DNA of 64,000 nt from F-183 sp964627455 (GCA_964627455.1 CAZVKC010000008.1:62001-126000); one strand, 5' to 3'. Shown: positions 9,263 through 18,011, numbered from the stretch's first letter. Made by a program: numbers and translations. The notes: generated by a model not told the origin, from the letters alone.

Positions 9263-10977
9263 TGCTCGTTCTCCTTCGGCTGGGAGGCGCGAATGTGATC
9301 GACGATCGCCTGCGTGAACGCCTGGACGTAGTCGCGTCCCCGGTTTCGCAAGTTATTCGCCGTCATGTAGTCGTTGATGATTTCGGGCCGAACTCCAACA
9401 TTTTCGACATAGTATGTGACCGGGAACTCACCGCCTGTATCGATGTTGTCCTTCCGCGCCATGAGGCTTGCGGTGATCGTGAGGTCGACCTCGGCGTAGC
9501 CGTCCATCCCCCAGCCGAACACGTTGCCGCCGAGTCCCATGGTGCGCATGCCGAAGAGCTTGCCTCGCTTGTTGTCCTGGATCGTCGCAGCAAAGGCATC
9601 GCCGCCAGAAGCGGTGAACTCGTCCACCAGAACCAGAAGAGGTTTTCCATAGGCGATGTTACGCCCCTGAGATTGAAGTGGAGGACGAATGAGTGATGGC
9701 TCGAAGTCCGGGCCGCTGTCGAGCGGCAGAGGTCCCGTGCGGCCGCGGTTCTCGGAATTCGCGGTTCGGATGTCGCGCAGCATCGCGCGCCACCAGTCGA
9801 CGACCCACGGCGGGTCGCCAAGTTCGTCGGATTGCGCCAGCGCCTGCGAGAACGCCGTTACCCAATAGGAAGTCGCACGGATCTCAAAGCCGATGACCCG
9901 GTGGTAGTCGGGCATCACCGCGCTGATCAGGTAGTTGGCGTATTCGACGCTGCCGCCGGGGTTCCTCATCAGGTCGATTACAAGTCCGTCGGTATTTGCC
10001 TGGAAGTACACCATTTCGGAGACGAACTGGTTGGCGGCGACGGACGGGATCGCCGGATCGAAATCCGGGATCCGGATGTATCCAATGGTCAACCCGCCTG
10101 ACTTGAAGGTCCCGCTGTAGAACGCGTCGGCGCCGCTTCTACCCAGGCGCTGGACAAAACCGTCCGGCGGAGCAAACAGAGGCGCGCGTACGCCCACGCC
10201 CTGCACCGCGCGATATCTGGAGCGCGGCTGGCGCAAGGTCTGCATCTCGCGGATCCGGTCTCGCGCCAAAGACGCCGGATTCACAACGGTTTGTGCGCTC
10301 AAACTGAAGGGATTCGGCAATGTGCCGAACGACGCCATCGGCCTGCCGGACTTGAACCAGGCGAGATTCACCGTGGATTCAGCACCATCGGATGCACGCC
10401 GCACCACGACCCGCGCCGCGGCAGGAATTTCATGGGCGCGCGGAATGAACCGCTGATCGCGATAGGTCAACCAGAGCAAGGCTTGGCGGCGGGTCGCGAG
10501 GTCATTCCCACAGATCGAATACTTGCGAAAGCGTTCGATGAGTTCTTCTGTGTTAAACCCATCGATCGAAACCAATTCATCTCCGACATCGAACGGAAAT
10601 CGAGTGCGGGGCAACTGTGCGCGATCGATGAAGTCGATCAGCGGCTTTCCATCGTACTGATCAACGTCGAAACCGAGGTACGCCCAGTACGTGGACCTCA
10701 GCATCAGCAGGTCATGCCCGTCATTGAGCTTGGACACGTACTCGATCATGAGGTCCGCGAAGTCGAGGTCGTCCTTCGCGGTGCGCGCGCGTTCCAGCCA
10801 GGGACTGATGTGCATCAGGTCGAAGTTCTGGGTGTCACGCTTCCACTCATACGGACCGTAATTCTTGGCGTAGAGTCCCGCCAGTTGGCGGAATTCCGAC
10901 ACCCGCTGCTCAGGCGAAAGCTCGGCGAAAACACAAACACTAGCTACCGCAAAAACAAGCAGGGACCGGTTAATCAC
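9259..10977 (-). CDS. S41 family peptidase, secreted
   Basis: A peptidase-like protein of 572 residues when started at GTG 10977, which overlaps the upstream dinB-like stop and gives a proper signal peptide (MINRSLLVFAVASVCVFAE). An N-terminal helical region is followed by a PDZ-like part (PFDVGDELVSIDGFNTEELI), then the S41 core with GLVIDLMRNPGGSVEYANY and DEFTASGGDAFAATI, carrying the presumed nucleophilic Ser. At the place where C-terminal processing peptidases carry their Lys (a GKG segment) this protein has TMGLGG, so the classical Ser-Lys dyad is not obvious and another base would be needed. It is the more intact of two tandem paralogues and probably acts in the periplasm. Confidence 0.87.
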   Translation of the reverse strand: MINRSLLVFAVASVCVFAELSPEQRVSEFRQLAGLYAKNYGPYEWKRDTQNFDLMHISPWLERARTAKDDLDFADLMIEYVSKLNDGHDLLMLRSTYWAYLGFDVDQYDGKPLIDFIDRAQLPRTRFPFDVGDELVSIDGFNTEELIERFRKYSICGNDLATRRQALLWLTYRDQRFIPRAHEIPAAARVVVRRASDGAESTVNLAWFKSGRPMASFGTLPNPFSLSAQTVVNPASLARDRIREMQTLRQPRSRYRAVQGVGVRAPLFAPPDGFVQRLGRSGADAFYSGTFKSGGLTIGYIRIPDFDPAIPSVAANQFVSEMVYFQANTDGLVIDLMRNPGGSVEYANYLISAVMPDYHRVIGFEIRATSYWVTAFSQALAQSDELGDPPWVVDWWRAMLRDIRTANSENRGRTGPLPLDSGPDFEPSLIRPPLQSQGRNIAYGKPLLVLVDEFTASGGDAFAATIQDNKRGKLFGMRTMGLGGNVFGWGMDGYAEVDLTITASLMARKDNIDTGGEFPVTYYVENVGVRPEIINDYMTANNLRNRGRDYVQAFTQAIVDHIRASQPKENEQ

Positions 10978-11458
10978 GAAGCCCGTCCACGAAATAGATG
11001 AAGTCCGTGGACGGCGGCACATGCCCCAATTGCCGGAGCATTGCGGCGATTTGTCCGCGATGGTAGGTCCCGTGATTCACGACGTGCAGCAGGATCTCCC
11101 AAACCGGCTTGGCGAAGGCATCGCCCTTGAGGTTCTTGTATTCGATGACTCGATTCGGATCCTGCGCGCCCGCCCAAGCCTCAAACCGGTCGAGCAACGG
11201 CCACCAAGCGGCGTTCAGATCCGCGAGCGATGGTCCGGGTTCCGGATCCGCGAAGGCTTGCGGTTGCCCTTCCATTCGGCTCAACCAGACGCGGTCGGCA
11301 TAGTAAATGTGCTGAAACGTTTTCAGGATCCCGCCGTGGGAATTGGCGAGGTCGCGGGTCACCTGCTCTTCGGGGATCCCGGCGGCGAACTCAAAAAGCT
11401 TCTTCGTGGCCCATTGGGTGTAACGGAAGTGTCGCGCCAACACTTGTGCGTCGATCAT
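10970..11458 (-). CDS. DinB/YfiT-like metal-binding protein
   Basis: A 162-residue cytoplasmic four-helix-bundle protein of the DinB family. The pattern is typical: an N-terminal HFRYTQWATKKLFE, a first metal His in TFQHIYYADRVWLSRM, and the C-terminal pair in HVVNHGTYHRGQIAAMLRQLG. These three histidines would bind a divalent metal. The family includes thiol S-transferases (bacillithiol- or mycothiol-dependent), but most members have no known substrate. It is the first gene of the operon with two S41-like proteins and an M19 dipeptidase and diverges from trpEG; the 100 bases between must contain both promoters. Confidence 0.9.
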   Translation of the reverse strand: MIDAQVLARHFRYTQWATKKLFEFAAGIPEEQVTRDLANSHGGILKTFQHIYYADRVWLSRMEGQPQAFADPEPGPSLADLNAAWWPLLDRFEAWAGAQDPNRVIEYKNLKGDAFAKPVWEILLHVVNHGTYHRGQIAAMLRQLGHVPPSTDFIYFVDGLRD

Positions 11459-11558
11459 GTCGGGATGGTAGCAAGCCGCGACCCGCTGTTTGCTGAAGCA
11501 TTTTCAGGGGAGAGCCCCACTTGCGCGTGGTACCCTGATATCCACATCCTCTCCGCTC

Positions 11559-13730
11559 ATGCGATCCATCCAATTCACGACCCCGCACGGTATCGCCGTG
11601 ACGAGCTCGGTGTCGAGGGTTTCCTATCAACGGGGACTCAGCGGAATCCTCCGCAAACTCGACCGCCAGCGCGGCATTTACCTGTCTTCCGGCTATGAAT
11701 ACCCGGGGCGTTATTCGCGATGGGACATCGCATCGATTGCGCCCCCACTCGAGATCGTTTCGGCGGCGCACAAGGTCGAGTTTCGGGCGTTGAATGAGCG
11801 CGGCCGGATCCTCAACACGATGCTTCGCCCCGTGCTGGAAAACCATCCGCACTGGGACTCGTTCGAAGTTGTTGACGGCAACCTGCGCGGCACGTTGAAG
11901 CCGCTGCCGCCGTTCTTTCCGGAAGAGCAGCGCAGCAAGCAGCCGAGCGCGTTTACCATCCTGCGTACCCTGATGCAGGAGTTCCAAAGCGAGCACGACG
12001 CCAAGCTGGCCCTGGTAGGAGCATTTGGTTACGACCTGCTCTTTCAGTTCGATCCCATCGAGTTCAAGCTGCCGCGCGACGGCACGAAAGACCTGCACCT
12101 TTTCTTCTGCGACGAGATCTATTTCATGGATCGCAAGAAGGAACAGATCGAGCGCTACCAGATGGAGTTTTCGCAGGGCGATCTGACGACGGCGGGTTTG
12201 GAACGCACGGCCGTTCCCGTTGCAAAGCTTGCCAACAAAGCCACCGGCGATATCACATCGGACCACACGCCCGAAGAATATATGGCTGGCGTCGAGCGCG
12301 TCCGGCAGGGGATGAAGCGCGGCGATTACTACGAGGTCGTGCTGCGGCAGACCTTTTCGGCGCCCTTCACAGAAAGCCCGTCACGGCTCTTTGAGCGAAT
12401 TCAAACCGCGAGCCCGAGCCCGTACGAGTTCATGCTGCAGTTGGGCGAGGAACAGTTGATCGGCGCGTCGCCGGAAATGTTCGTGCGCGTCGAAGGCAAG
12501 CGGGTGGAAACCTGCCCGATCGCCGGGACGACGCGCCGCACCGGAGATCCACTGCGCGACGCCGACAACATTCGCGATTTGCTGGCGTCGGCCAAGGAAG
12601 AGTCGGAACTCACGATGTGTACGGACGTCGATCGCAACGACAAGTCGCGCATCTGCGTTCCGGGCTCGGTAAAAGTAATTGGCCGCCGGCTCATCGAATC
12701 GTATGCGGGCGTGTTCCACACCGTCGACCACGTTGAGGGAACCATTGCCGACGGCTTCGATTCGCTCGACGCGTTTCTCACCCACATGTGGGCCGTGACG
12801 ATCATCGGCGCTCCGAAGAAGTGGGCCGCGCAGGCGATCGAAGACAACGAGAAGACGGCGCGCGGCTGGTATGGCGGCGCCGTCGGCATGATATCGATGA
12901 ACGGTGATATCAACACCGGCATCCTGATCCGCACGGTGCATCTGCGCGACGGCGTCGCGAAGTATCCGGTGGGCGCAACGCTGCTGTACGACTCGATTCC
13001 GGAAAACGAGGAACTCGAGACGCGTTTGAAAGCGACCGGCTTCTTCCGCGCGCTAAAGTCGGCGCCCGCCAAGCAGGCGGCGACGGTCGAAACGGCCAGG
13101 CCGAAAATTGGCGAAGGCATCAAGCTGCTGCTGGTCGACAACGAAGACTGCTTCATACATACGCTTGCGAATTACGCACGCCAGACGGGCGCGGAAGTCG
13201 TCACATACCGCGCCGGGACCTTCCCGCTGTCGCTACTGCGCGAATTGAATCCGGGCCTGATCCTCGTGTCGCCGGGGCCCGGCCGGCCGTCGGATTTCGG
13301 GGTCCCCGACCTGGTGCGCGCGGCAGCGCAGGAAGGCATCCCGACCTTTGGCGTGTGCCTCGGACTACAAGGCATGGTGGAAGCATTCGGCGGCGAACTC
13401 GGCGTGCTCGAGTATCCGATGCACGGCAAGCCGTCGCTGGTGACGCATCGCAACGTGGGCGTCTTCGAAGGACTTCCGGAAACGTTCAAGATCGGCCGTT
13501 ATCATTCGCTGTACGCGATCCCTTCGAAGTTGCCTTCGGTGCTCGAAGTGACCGCGGAATCGGATGACGGCGTGATCATGGGCGTCCGCCATCGCGAACT
13601 GCCGCTCGAAGCCGTGCAGTTCCACCCCGAGTCGATCCTCACGCTCGAAGGCGACTGCGGGCTGCGCCTGATCGAAAACATGATTCGGATCCACGGACGG
13701 AACCGCGTCACGGCGGTCGCCACGCCGTAA
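11559..13730 (+). CDS. trpEG: Anthranilate synthase, fused TrpE-TrpG
   Basis: A 723-residue fusion that would make anthranilate from chorismate and glutamine, the first step of tryptophan synthesis. The TrpE part fills about residues 1-520, with chorismate-binding motifs LMLQLGEEQLIGASPEMFV, PIAGTTRRTG, MCTDVDRNDKSRI and GWYGGAVGMISMNGDINTG. The glutamine amidotransferase part starts near residue 530 (KLLLVDNEDCFIHTLANY) and holds the nucleophile Cys600 in GVCLGLQG and the His689/Glu691 pair in FHPES. Start ATG 11559 is chosen over an upstream in-frame codon because homology begins at MRSIQFTTPHG. No separate trpD, trpC or other trp gene is nearby. It heads an operon that runs to the terminator at 17477. 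Confidence 0.95.
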   Translation: MRSIQFTTPHGIAVTSSVSRVSYQRGLSGILRKLDRQRGIYLSSGYEYPGRYSRWDIASIAPPLEIVSAAHKVEFRALNERGRILNTMLRPVLENHPHWDSFEVVDGNLRGTLKPLPPFFPEEQRSKQPSAFTILRTLMQEFQSEHDAKLALVGAFGYDLLFQFDPIEFKLPRDGTKDLHLFFCDEIYFMDRKKEQIERYQMEFSQGDLTTAGLERTAVPVAKLANKATGDITSDHTPEEYMAGVERVRQGMKRGDYYEVVLRQTFSAPFTESPSRLFERIQTASPSPYEFMLQLGEEQLIGASPEMFVRVEGKRVETCPIAGTTRRTGDPLRDADNIRDLLASAKEESELTMCTDVDRNDKSRICVPGSVKVIGRRLIESYAGVFHTVDHVEGTIADGFDSLDAFLTHMWAVTIIGAPKKWAAQAIEDNEKTARGWYGGAVGMISMNGDINTGILIRTVHLRDGVAKYPVGATLLYDSIPENEELETRLKATGFFRALKSAPAKQAATVETARPKIGEGIKLLLVDNEDCFIHTLANYARQTGAEVVTYRAGTFPLSLLRELNPGLILVSPGPGRPSDFGVPDLVRAAAQEGIPTFGVCLGLQGMVEAFGGELGVLEYPMHGKPSLVTHRNVGVFEGLPETFKIGRYHSLYAIPSKLPSVLEVTAESDDGVIMGVRHRELPLEAVQFHPESILTLEGDCGLRLIENMIRIHGRNRVTAVATP

Positions 13731-14077
13731 TGAAAACCGCCGCGATCTGCCTGGTGGCGTTTCTGATCACCTCGGTGCTGTTCATCAACTTCTGCAATCT
13801 CGTATATGGTTGCGGTTGTGAATCGCTCTGGGCCGGCGCGGCGACACATTGCAACATCCACGCCAAGCATGGCAAACACTGCCCCTGGTGCAGCCACGGC
13901 GAGGCGGGTTACGGAATGATTTTTTCGGCCGTCCTGCTGCCGGAATTCGGAGTCGCATACCTCACGCGCCGCCGGCGATTCTGGCATCAACTGAGTATGA
14001 CGGTCGCGAGTTTTCCGCTATCCGGCGGAATCGTCGCGCTCATCATCGGATTGATGGATGGCTACTGGAAGAGTTGA
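13730..14077 (+). CDS. Small membrane protein with Cys/His-rich loop
   Basis: A 115-residue protein starting at ATG 13730, sharing one base with the trpEG stop. There is an N-terminal membrane segment (AAICLVAFLITSVLFINFC) and another near the C-terminus (SMTVASFPLSGGIVALIIGLM). Between them lies a loop rich in Cys and His: CGCESLW, HCNIHAKHGKHCPWCSHGEAGYG. The CPWC pair and neighbouring His residues could bind a metal or be redox-active. I do not recognise a family. The overlap with trpEG suggests co-translation, but the functional link is unclear. Confidence 0.72.
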   Translation: MKTAAICLVAFLITSVLFINFCNLVYGCGCESLWAGAATHCNIHAKHGKHCPWCSHGEAGYGMIFSAVLLPEFGVAYLTRRRRFWHQLSMTVASFPLSGGIVALIIGLMDGYWKS

Positions 14078-14145
14078 TAGCATCGGTACTGGAAGTACTG
14101 CATATTGTTCTGACTGCGCTTGCGGCTTACGCTAGAAGAAACCGA

Positions 14146-14268
14146 ATGGAAATCCAAGACATCGTGTTTTTCGCGTTAGTGCTGTGGTTGGCCTGGGAAG
14201 CATTCAACGGCGGATCCGGCGGCGGCAAGCGATCGCGCAAACCCGTCGTCTCATGGCAACCATCCTAA
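14146..14268 (+). CDS. Possible 40-residue single-pass membrane peptide
   Basis: A short frame starting at ATG 14146 that reads MEIQDIVFFALVLWLAWEAF, then a Gly/Ser/Lys/Arg tail, stopping inside the first codons of hpnE (16 bases overlap). The order of a short acidic start, one hydrophobic helix and a basic tail is what a membrane-anchored microprotein would show. The space between the preceding gene (ends 14077) and hpnE (starts 14253) is otherwise empty. It could also be only a translated leader for hpnE. Evidence is limited to composition and position. Confidence 0.45.
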   Translation: MEIQDIVFFALVLWLAWEAFNGGSGGGKRSRKPVVSWQPS

Positions 14269-15572
14269 TTCTTGGCGGAGGCCTTGCCGGCCTTTCTGCC
14301 GCAGCCGCTTTGGGCGGCGAAGGCCATTCTGTTTCCGTTCTCGAAATGCGCGGATTCCTTGGGGGCCGCGCGACCTCCTATCCGGTTCCCGGATCCACTG
14401 AAGAGACCATCGACAATTGCCAGCACATCCTGCTGCGCTGCTGCGTCAACCTCATCGACTTTTATCGCAGGCTCGGCGTCGACGGCATGGTGGAGTTCCA
14501 CCGCGAGTTCCACTTCATGGAACCCGGCGGACGCACGTCGTTGCTAAAGTCCGGCATCTTCCCAGCCCCGCTGCATTTCACCGAGGCATTTCTCGGGATG
14601 CAATGCCTGAGCTTGTCGGACAAGATCGCGATCGGGCGCGCGTTGCTCGCGGTTCGCAGCGAGTATCGCAAGCGTCCGGACCTCGACCGCATGTCGATGC
14701 AGGAATGGCTCGCTGAAAAGAAGCAGACGCCGAATGCGATCGAACGGTTCTGGCGGCAGGTGCTGGTCAGCGCGATCAACGAAGAGTTGGATCGCATGGC
14801 GGCCGTACATGGTTTGCAGGTCTTCTTTCTCGGATTCCTCGCCTCTGCGAACTCCTACGAAATGGGAATCCCCAACGTCCCGCTGGCGGAACTGTACGGG
14901 GACGCGGCATGGTCGCGCATCCCGCAGGTGCGCATTCTGGCGCGGCACGCGGTCGAGTCGATTGAAACGGACGGTTCACAAGTCACCGGGGTTCGAGCAG
15001 CAGGACAGCAGATGGAAGCGGACCTGTACGTCAGCGCCCTGCCCTTCGAACGATTGTCGACGCTGATGCCGGATCTCGGCCCGGACTGGAGCGCGTTCTC
15101 GCATTCGCCGATCACCGGCATCCATCTCTGGTTCGACCGCGCGATCACGTCGCTGCCGCATGCCACACTGCTCGATCGCACGATCCAGTGGATGTTCAAC
15201 AAAGGCGGCGGCAAGCATATCCAGCTTGTCGTCAGCGCGTCGCGATCACTCACCGAGATGCCGCGTCAACAGGTGATCGACCTCGCCGTGCGCGAACTCG
15301 CGGAGTTCTTCCCCTCGGTGCGCGACGCGAAACTCGAGAAGGCGCATGTCGTCAAGGAGGTCCGCGCGACCTTCGCTGCAGCGCCTGGACTCGAGAGCTT
15401 GCGCCCCGATCCAGCGACACGCTATTCGAACCTGTTCCTCGCCGGCGACTGGACCCGCTCCGGTTGGCCCGCCACGATGGAAGGCGCGGTGCGTAGCGGC
15501 TATCGCGCGGCCGATGCGGTGGTGCAGCATCTCGGAGGCAAGGCGAAGTTCCTGCTGCCCGACATAGCGTAA
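14253..15572 (+). CDS. hpnE: Hydroxysqualene dehydroxylase HpnE
   Basis: A flavin amine-oxidase-fold enzyme of 439 residues. It would remove the hydroxyl from hydroxysqualene to give squalene, the HpnC-HpnD-HpnE route to hopanoids. The FAD-binding motif ILGGGLAGLSAAAALG is at residues 4-19, followed by FLGGRATSYP. The C-terminal FAD segment LFLAGDWTRSGWPATMEGAV is the strongest family mark. Start ATG 14253 puts the Rossmann motif at the N-terminus; the open frame extends further upstream but has no homology there. The partner genes hpnC and hpnD and squalene-hopene cyclase are not in the window, so hpnE is isolated here, inside a trpEG operon. Confidence 0.92.
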   Translation: MATILILGGGLAGLSAAAALGGEGHSVSVLEMRGFLGGRATSYPVPGSTEETIDNCQHILLRCCVNLIDFYRRLGVDGMVEFHREFHFMEPGGRTSLLKSGIFPAPLHFTEAFLGMQCLSLSDKIAIGRALLAVRSEYRKRPDLDRMSMQEWLAEKKQTPNAIERFWRQVLVSAINEELDRMAAVHGLQVFFLGFLASANSYEMGIPNVPLAELYGDAAWSRIPQVRILARHAVESIETDGSQVTGVRAAGQQMEADLYVSALPFERLSTLMPDLGPDWSAFSHSPITGIHLWFDRAITSLPHATLLDRTIQWMFNKGGGKHIQLVVSASRSLTEMPRQQVIDLAVRELAEFFPSVRDAKLEKAHVVKEVRATFAAAPGLESLRPDPATRYSNLFLAGDWTRSGWPATMEGAVRSGYRAADAVVQHLGGKAKFLLPDIA

Positions 15573-15581
15573 GTTAAAAAG

Positions 15582-16334
15582 ATGCAGATTGATCTCACTG
15601 GCAGGAAAGCCATTGTGACGGGAGGATCGAGCGGCATCGGCGCTTCGATCGTGGAGGCGCTTGAAGCCTGCGGCGCTCGCGTCTTCGTCTTCGACCTTAA
15701 AACAGAACCACCGGTCGATGTTACAAACAGAGCGGACCTCGAGCGTGCGTTCGCGACGGTGGAAGGCAATATCGACATCGTGGTCGCCAATGCCGGCATC
15801 GGCTCAACCGCCGGTCTCACAGAGACCACGCAGGAACACTGGGACCGCACCATCGCCATCAACCTCACCGGTTGCTACAACACGGTGCAAATCGCAGCCG
15901 CGCGCATGAAAGCTCAGCGCAGCGGCAGCATCGTGCTCACGGCCTCCACCAACTCCTACGACGGCGAACCCAATCTGAGCGCCTACAACGCCAGTAAGGC
16001 GGGCGTGCTCGGTATCCTGCACACTGCGGCCTGTGAACTCGGACCCTACCAGGTCCGCATCAACGCCGTTTGCCCGGGACTCATTCGCACGCCGCTGACG
16101 AAGGGATCCTTCGACAGCCCCGAGATCCTGAAGGATTACTTCCGCCACATGCCGCTCGGCCGCGGTGGCGAACCGCAGGAAGTCGCCAATTGCGTGGCCT
16201 TCCTCGCCAGCGACCTCGCGAGCTACGTGACGGGCGCGGCTCTACTGGTCGATGGCGGCCAGCTTTCGTCGAAGTTCGGCACGTGGAATGAAGAGATGGG
16301 CGAGTTCCGCAAGGACCGCTGGGTGTTACGCTAG
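15582..16334 (+). CDS. SDR-family oxidoreductase
   Basis: A 250-residue classical short-chain dehydrogenase/reductase. The NAD(P)-binding GGSSGIGASIVEAL lies near residue 14, an acidic residue follows the second strand (FDLKTEPPVDV), NAG is at about residue 70, and the catalytic triad is seen as Ser in LTASTNSYDGEPN and YNASK (Tyr/Lys). A C-terminal YVTGAALLVDGGQLS is typical of 3-oxoacyl-ACP-reductase-like and sugar-alcohol dehydrogenases. The Asp after strand 2 favours NAD(H) over NADP(H), which is an inference. It lies 9 bases after hpnE and 18 bases before the aminotransferase, so it is probably co-transcribed with both. The substrate cannot be told. Confidence 0.9.
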   Translation: MQIDLTGRKAIVTGGSSGIGASIVEALEACGARVFVFDLKTEPPVDVTNRADLERAFATVEGNIDIVVANAGIGSTAGLTETTQEHWDRTIAINLTGCYNTVQIAAARMKAQRSGSIVLTASTNSYDGEPNLSAYNASKAGVLGILHTAACELGPYQVRINAVCPGLIRTPLTKGSFDSPEILKDYFRHMPLGRGGEPQEVANCVAFLASDLASYVTGAALLVDGGQLSSKFGTWNEEMGEFRKDRWVLR

Positions 16335-16352
16335 AAATTCACCCACCACTCC

Positions 16353-17459
16353 ATGTTGACAGTCAAACCTCCCAAGCGGTACCTGTTCGGTCCAGGACCC
16401 ACGCAGGTCGCCGACCGCGTCTACGACGCCATGCACCAGCCGATCGTCGGACACCTCGATCCATACTTTTTCGAGGTCGTGCAGGACATCCAGAAGGGAC
16501 TCCGCACCGTCTACGGCACGGCAAATGATTTCACGATGGCTATCTCCGGCACGGGCAGCGCCGGCATGGAGGCAGCAGTATCGAACTTCGCAGAGCCCGG
16601 CACGAAGATGCTGGTGTTCCACGCCGGCTACTTCGCCGACCGCCTCTGCGACATGGGACAGCGTCACGGCGCACAGGTCGTGAAGGCTGAGAAGCCGTGG
16701 GGCGAATGGTTCACGGATGAAGAGGTCCGCGAGATCATTCTGCGCGAACAGCCTGCGACCGTGGGCTTCGTGAACGCGGAAACATCCACCGGCGTGCTGC
16801 AGGACGGCACGGCGATCTGCAAGGCCGCGCATGAAATCGGCGCGCTCGTCATCGCGGACTGTGTCACGTCCCTCGGCGCTGTGAACGTCAACGCCGACGA
16901 GATGGGCATCGACATCGCCTATAGCTGCACGCAGAAGGGCCTCAGCTGTCCTCCCGGCCTGTCGCCGATCACCGTGTCGGCGCGCGCGATGGAACGCTTG
17001 CGCGCCCGCACCACGACGCCGGACATCTGGTATCTCGACCTCAAGCTGCTGGACACCTACTACGGCTCCGCGCATCGTTATCATCACACCGCGCCGATCA
17101 CCACCTTCTACGCGTTGAAGGAAGGCCTCGCCCTCATCAACGAAGAAGGTCTCGACAAGCGCGTCGCCCGTCACCAGGCCGCGCACGAACTCTTCGTTCG
17201 CGAGATCGAAGCGATGGGCATGCGGTTGCACGTCGCGCCCGGCCATCGCATTCCGAACCTCAACACGGTCGTCGTGCCGGAAGGCGTCGACGAACTGGCG
17301 GTTCGCAAGGCGCTGCTCAACGATTACGGCATCGAGATCTCCGGCGGCTTCGGACCACTCGCCGGCAAGATCTTCCGCGTCGGATTGATGGGTCCGCTGG
17401 CAACCACAGAAGGCGTTGGGATGTTCCTCGACGCATTCAAGAAGGTCCTCGGTAAGTAA
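16353..17459 (+). CDS. Class V aminotransferase (alanine-glyoxylate type)
   Basis: A 368-residue PLP enzyme of the alanine/serine-glyoxylate aminotransferase group. Landmarks are LFGPGPTQVADRVYDAM at the N-terminus, ISGTGSAGMEAAVSN (phosphate-binding), the Asp in VIADCVTSLGAVNV, and the Schiff-base Lys at about residue 195 in SCTQKGLSCPPGLSPI. The C-terminal domain contains PNLNTVVVPEGVDE and FRVGLMGPLA. Members transfer the amino group of alanine, serine or aspartate to glyoxylate or pyruvate; the exact substrate cannot be read from sequence. It is the last gene before a strong intrinsic terminator. Confidence 0.92.
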   Translation: MLTVKPPKRYLFGPGPTQVADRVYDAMHQPIVGHLDPYFFEVVQDIQKGLRTVYGTANDFTMAISGTGSAGMEAAVSNFAEPGTKMLVFHAGYFADRLCDMGQRHGAQVVKAEKPWGEWFTDEEVREIILREQPATVGFVNAETSTGVLQDGTAICKAAHEIGALVIADCVTSLGAVNVNADEMGIDIAYSCTQKGLSCPPGLSPITVSARAMERLRARTTTPDIWYLDLKLLDTYYGSAHRYHHTAPITTFYALKEGLALINEEGLDKRVARHQAAHELFVREIEAMGMRLHVAPGHRIPNLNTVVVPEGVDELAVRKALLNDYGIEISGGFGPLAGKIFRVGLMGPLATTEGVGMFLDAFKKVLGK

Positions 17460-17476
17460 GCAAAACCTGAACGCAG

Positions 17477-17515
17477 AACGGGCGCCGGCAGTAACGGGCG
17501 CCCGTTTTCTTTTTG
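17477..17515 (+). terminator. Rho-independent terminator after the trpEG-aminotransferase operon
   Basis: A perfect 10-bp inverted repeat (aacgggcgcc at 17477-17486 and ggcgcccgtt at 17497-17506) encloses a 10-base loop and is followed directly by a T-rich tract (ttctttttg). It begins 17 bases after the aminotransferase stop. This is the clearest terminator in the window. Confidence 0.9.
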
Positions 17516-17655
17516 GTACCTGGAATGACAGAGGTCTGGTACCGGGCAACATACCCAGTCCAGTACTCACCCCAAACTGCTGCGAGTGATTTAGAACCGG
17601 ACCTTAGGTTGAATCGCCGCGTGCCGTTTCCCCGAAATGGACGCAAAATCGAATC

Positions 17656-18009
17656 ATGGTATGGATCACCTTGTCCACGAACTTTCTCGCCGTGGGCTTC
17701 GCCTTGTTGCTTGCACTGCATGGTCCCCGGACGCTGCGGCGCCTGACACTCGTTCTCGGGTGCATGTCGCTCGCTCACCTCGCGGGATCGCTGCATCGCA
17801 ACGGCATGATCCAATCCGAGTGGGGTCCAATGCTCGCGACGGCCGCCGAATGCTCCATGGGCTTGCTGGGACTTTGTGCAACCTTCCTGATCGGCAAACA
17901 GATCGTGGAACGCAAGACGCTGGAATTGCGGTCGCGCCTGTTCGAACAGGAATCACTGCCGCTCGCCTGCACCAAGCAGACTGCGGCAGCTTTCGCCGCG
18001 AACCGGTAG
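17656..18009 (+). CDS. Small integral membrane protein, unknown
   Basis: A 117-residue protein from ATG 17656. Three hydrophobic segments can be seen: VWITLSTNFLAVGFALLLAL, LTLVLGCMSLAHLAGSL and MLATAAECSMGLLGLCATFLIG. They are followed by a charged tail (KQIVERKTLELRSRLFEQE) that may be cytoplasmic. No family is recognised. It stands alone between the terminator at 17477-17515 and a convergent PLP-enzyme gene, with only 2 bases between stops. Confidence 0.65.
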   Translation: MVWITLSTNFLAVGFALLLALHGPRTLRRLTLVLGCMSLAHLAGSLHRNGMIQSEWGPMLATAAECSMGLLGLCATFLIGKQIVERKTLELRSRLFEQESLPLACTKQTAAAFAANR

Positions 18010-18011
18010 AG

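Noticed and set aside
7589..9298. A 569-codon open frame on the plus strand opposite the S41-like gene
   Set aside because: It mirrors the minus-strand peptidase gene, is Arg/His/Val-rich without any family motif, and the opposite strand has a signal peptide and clear homology. Long antisense frames are common in GC-rich DNA.
14253..15572. Complete hopanoid gene cluster
   Set aside because: Only hpnE is present; hpnC, hpnD, shc and others are not in the window.
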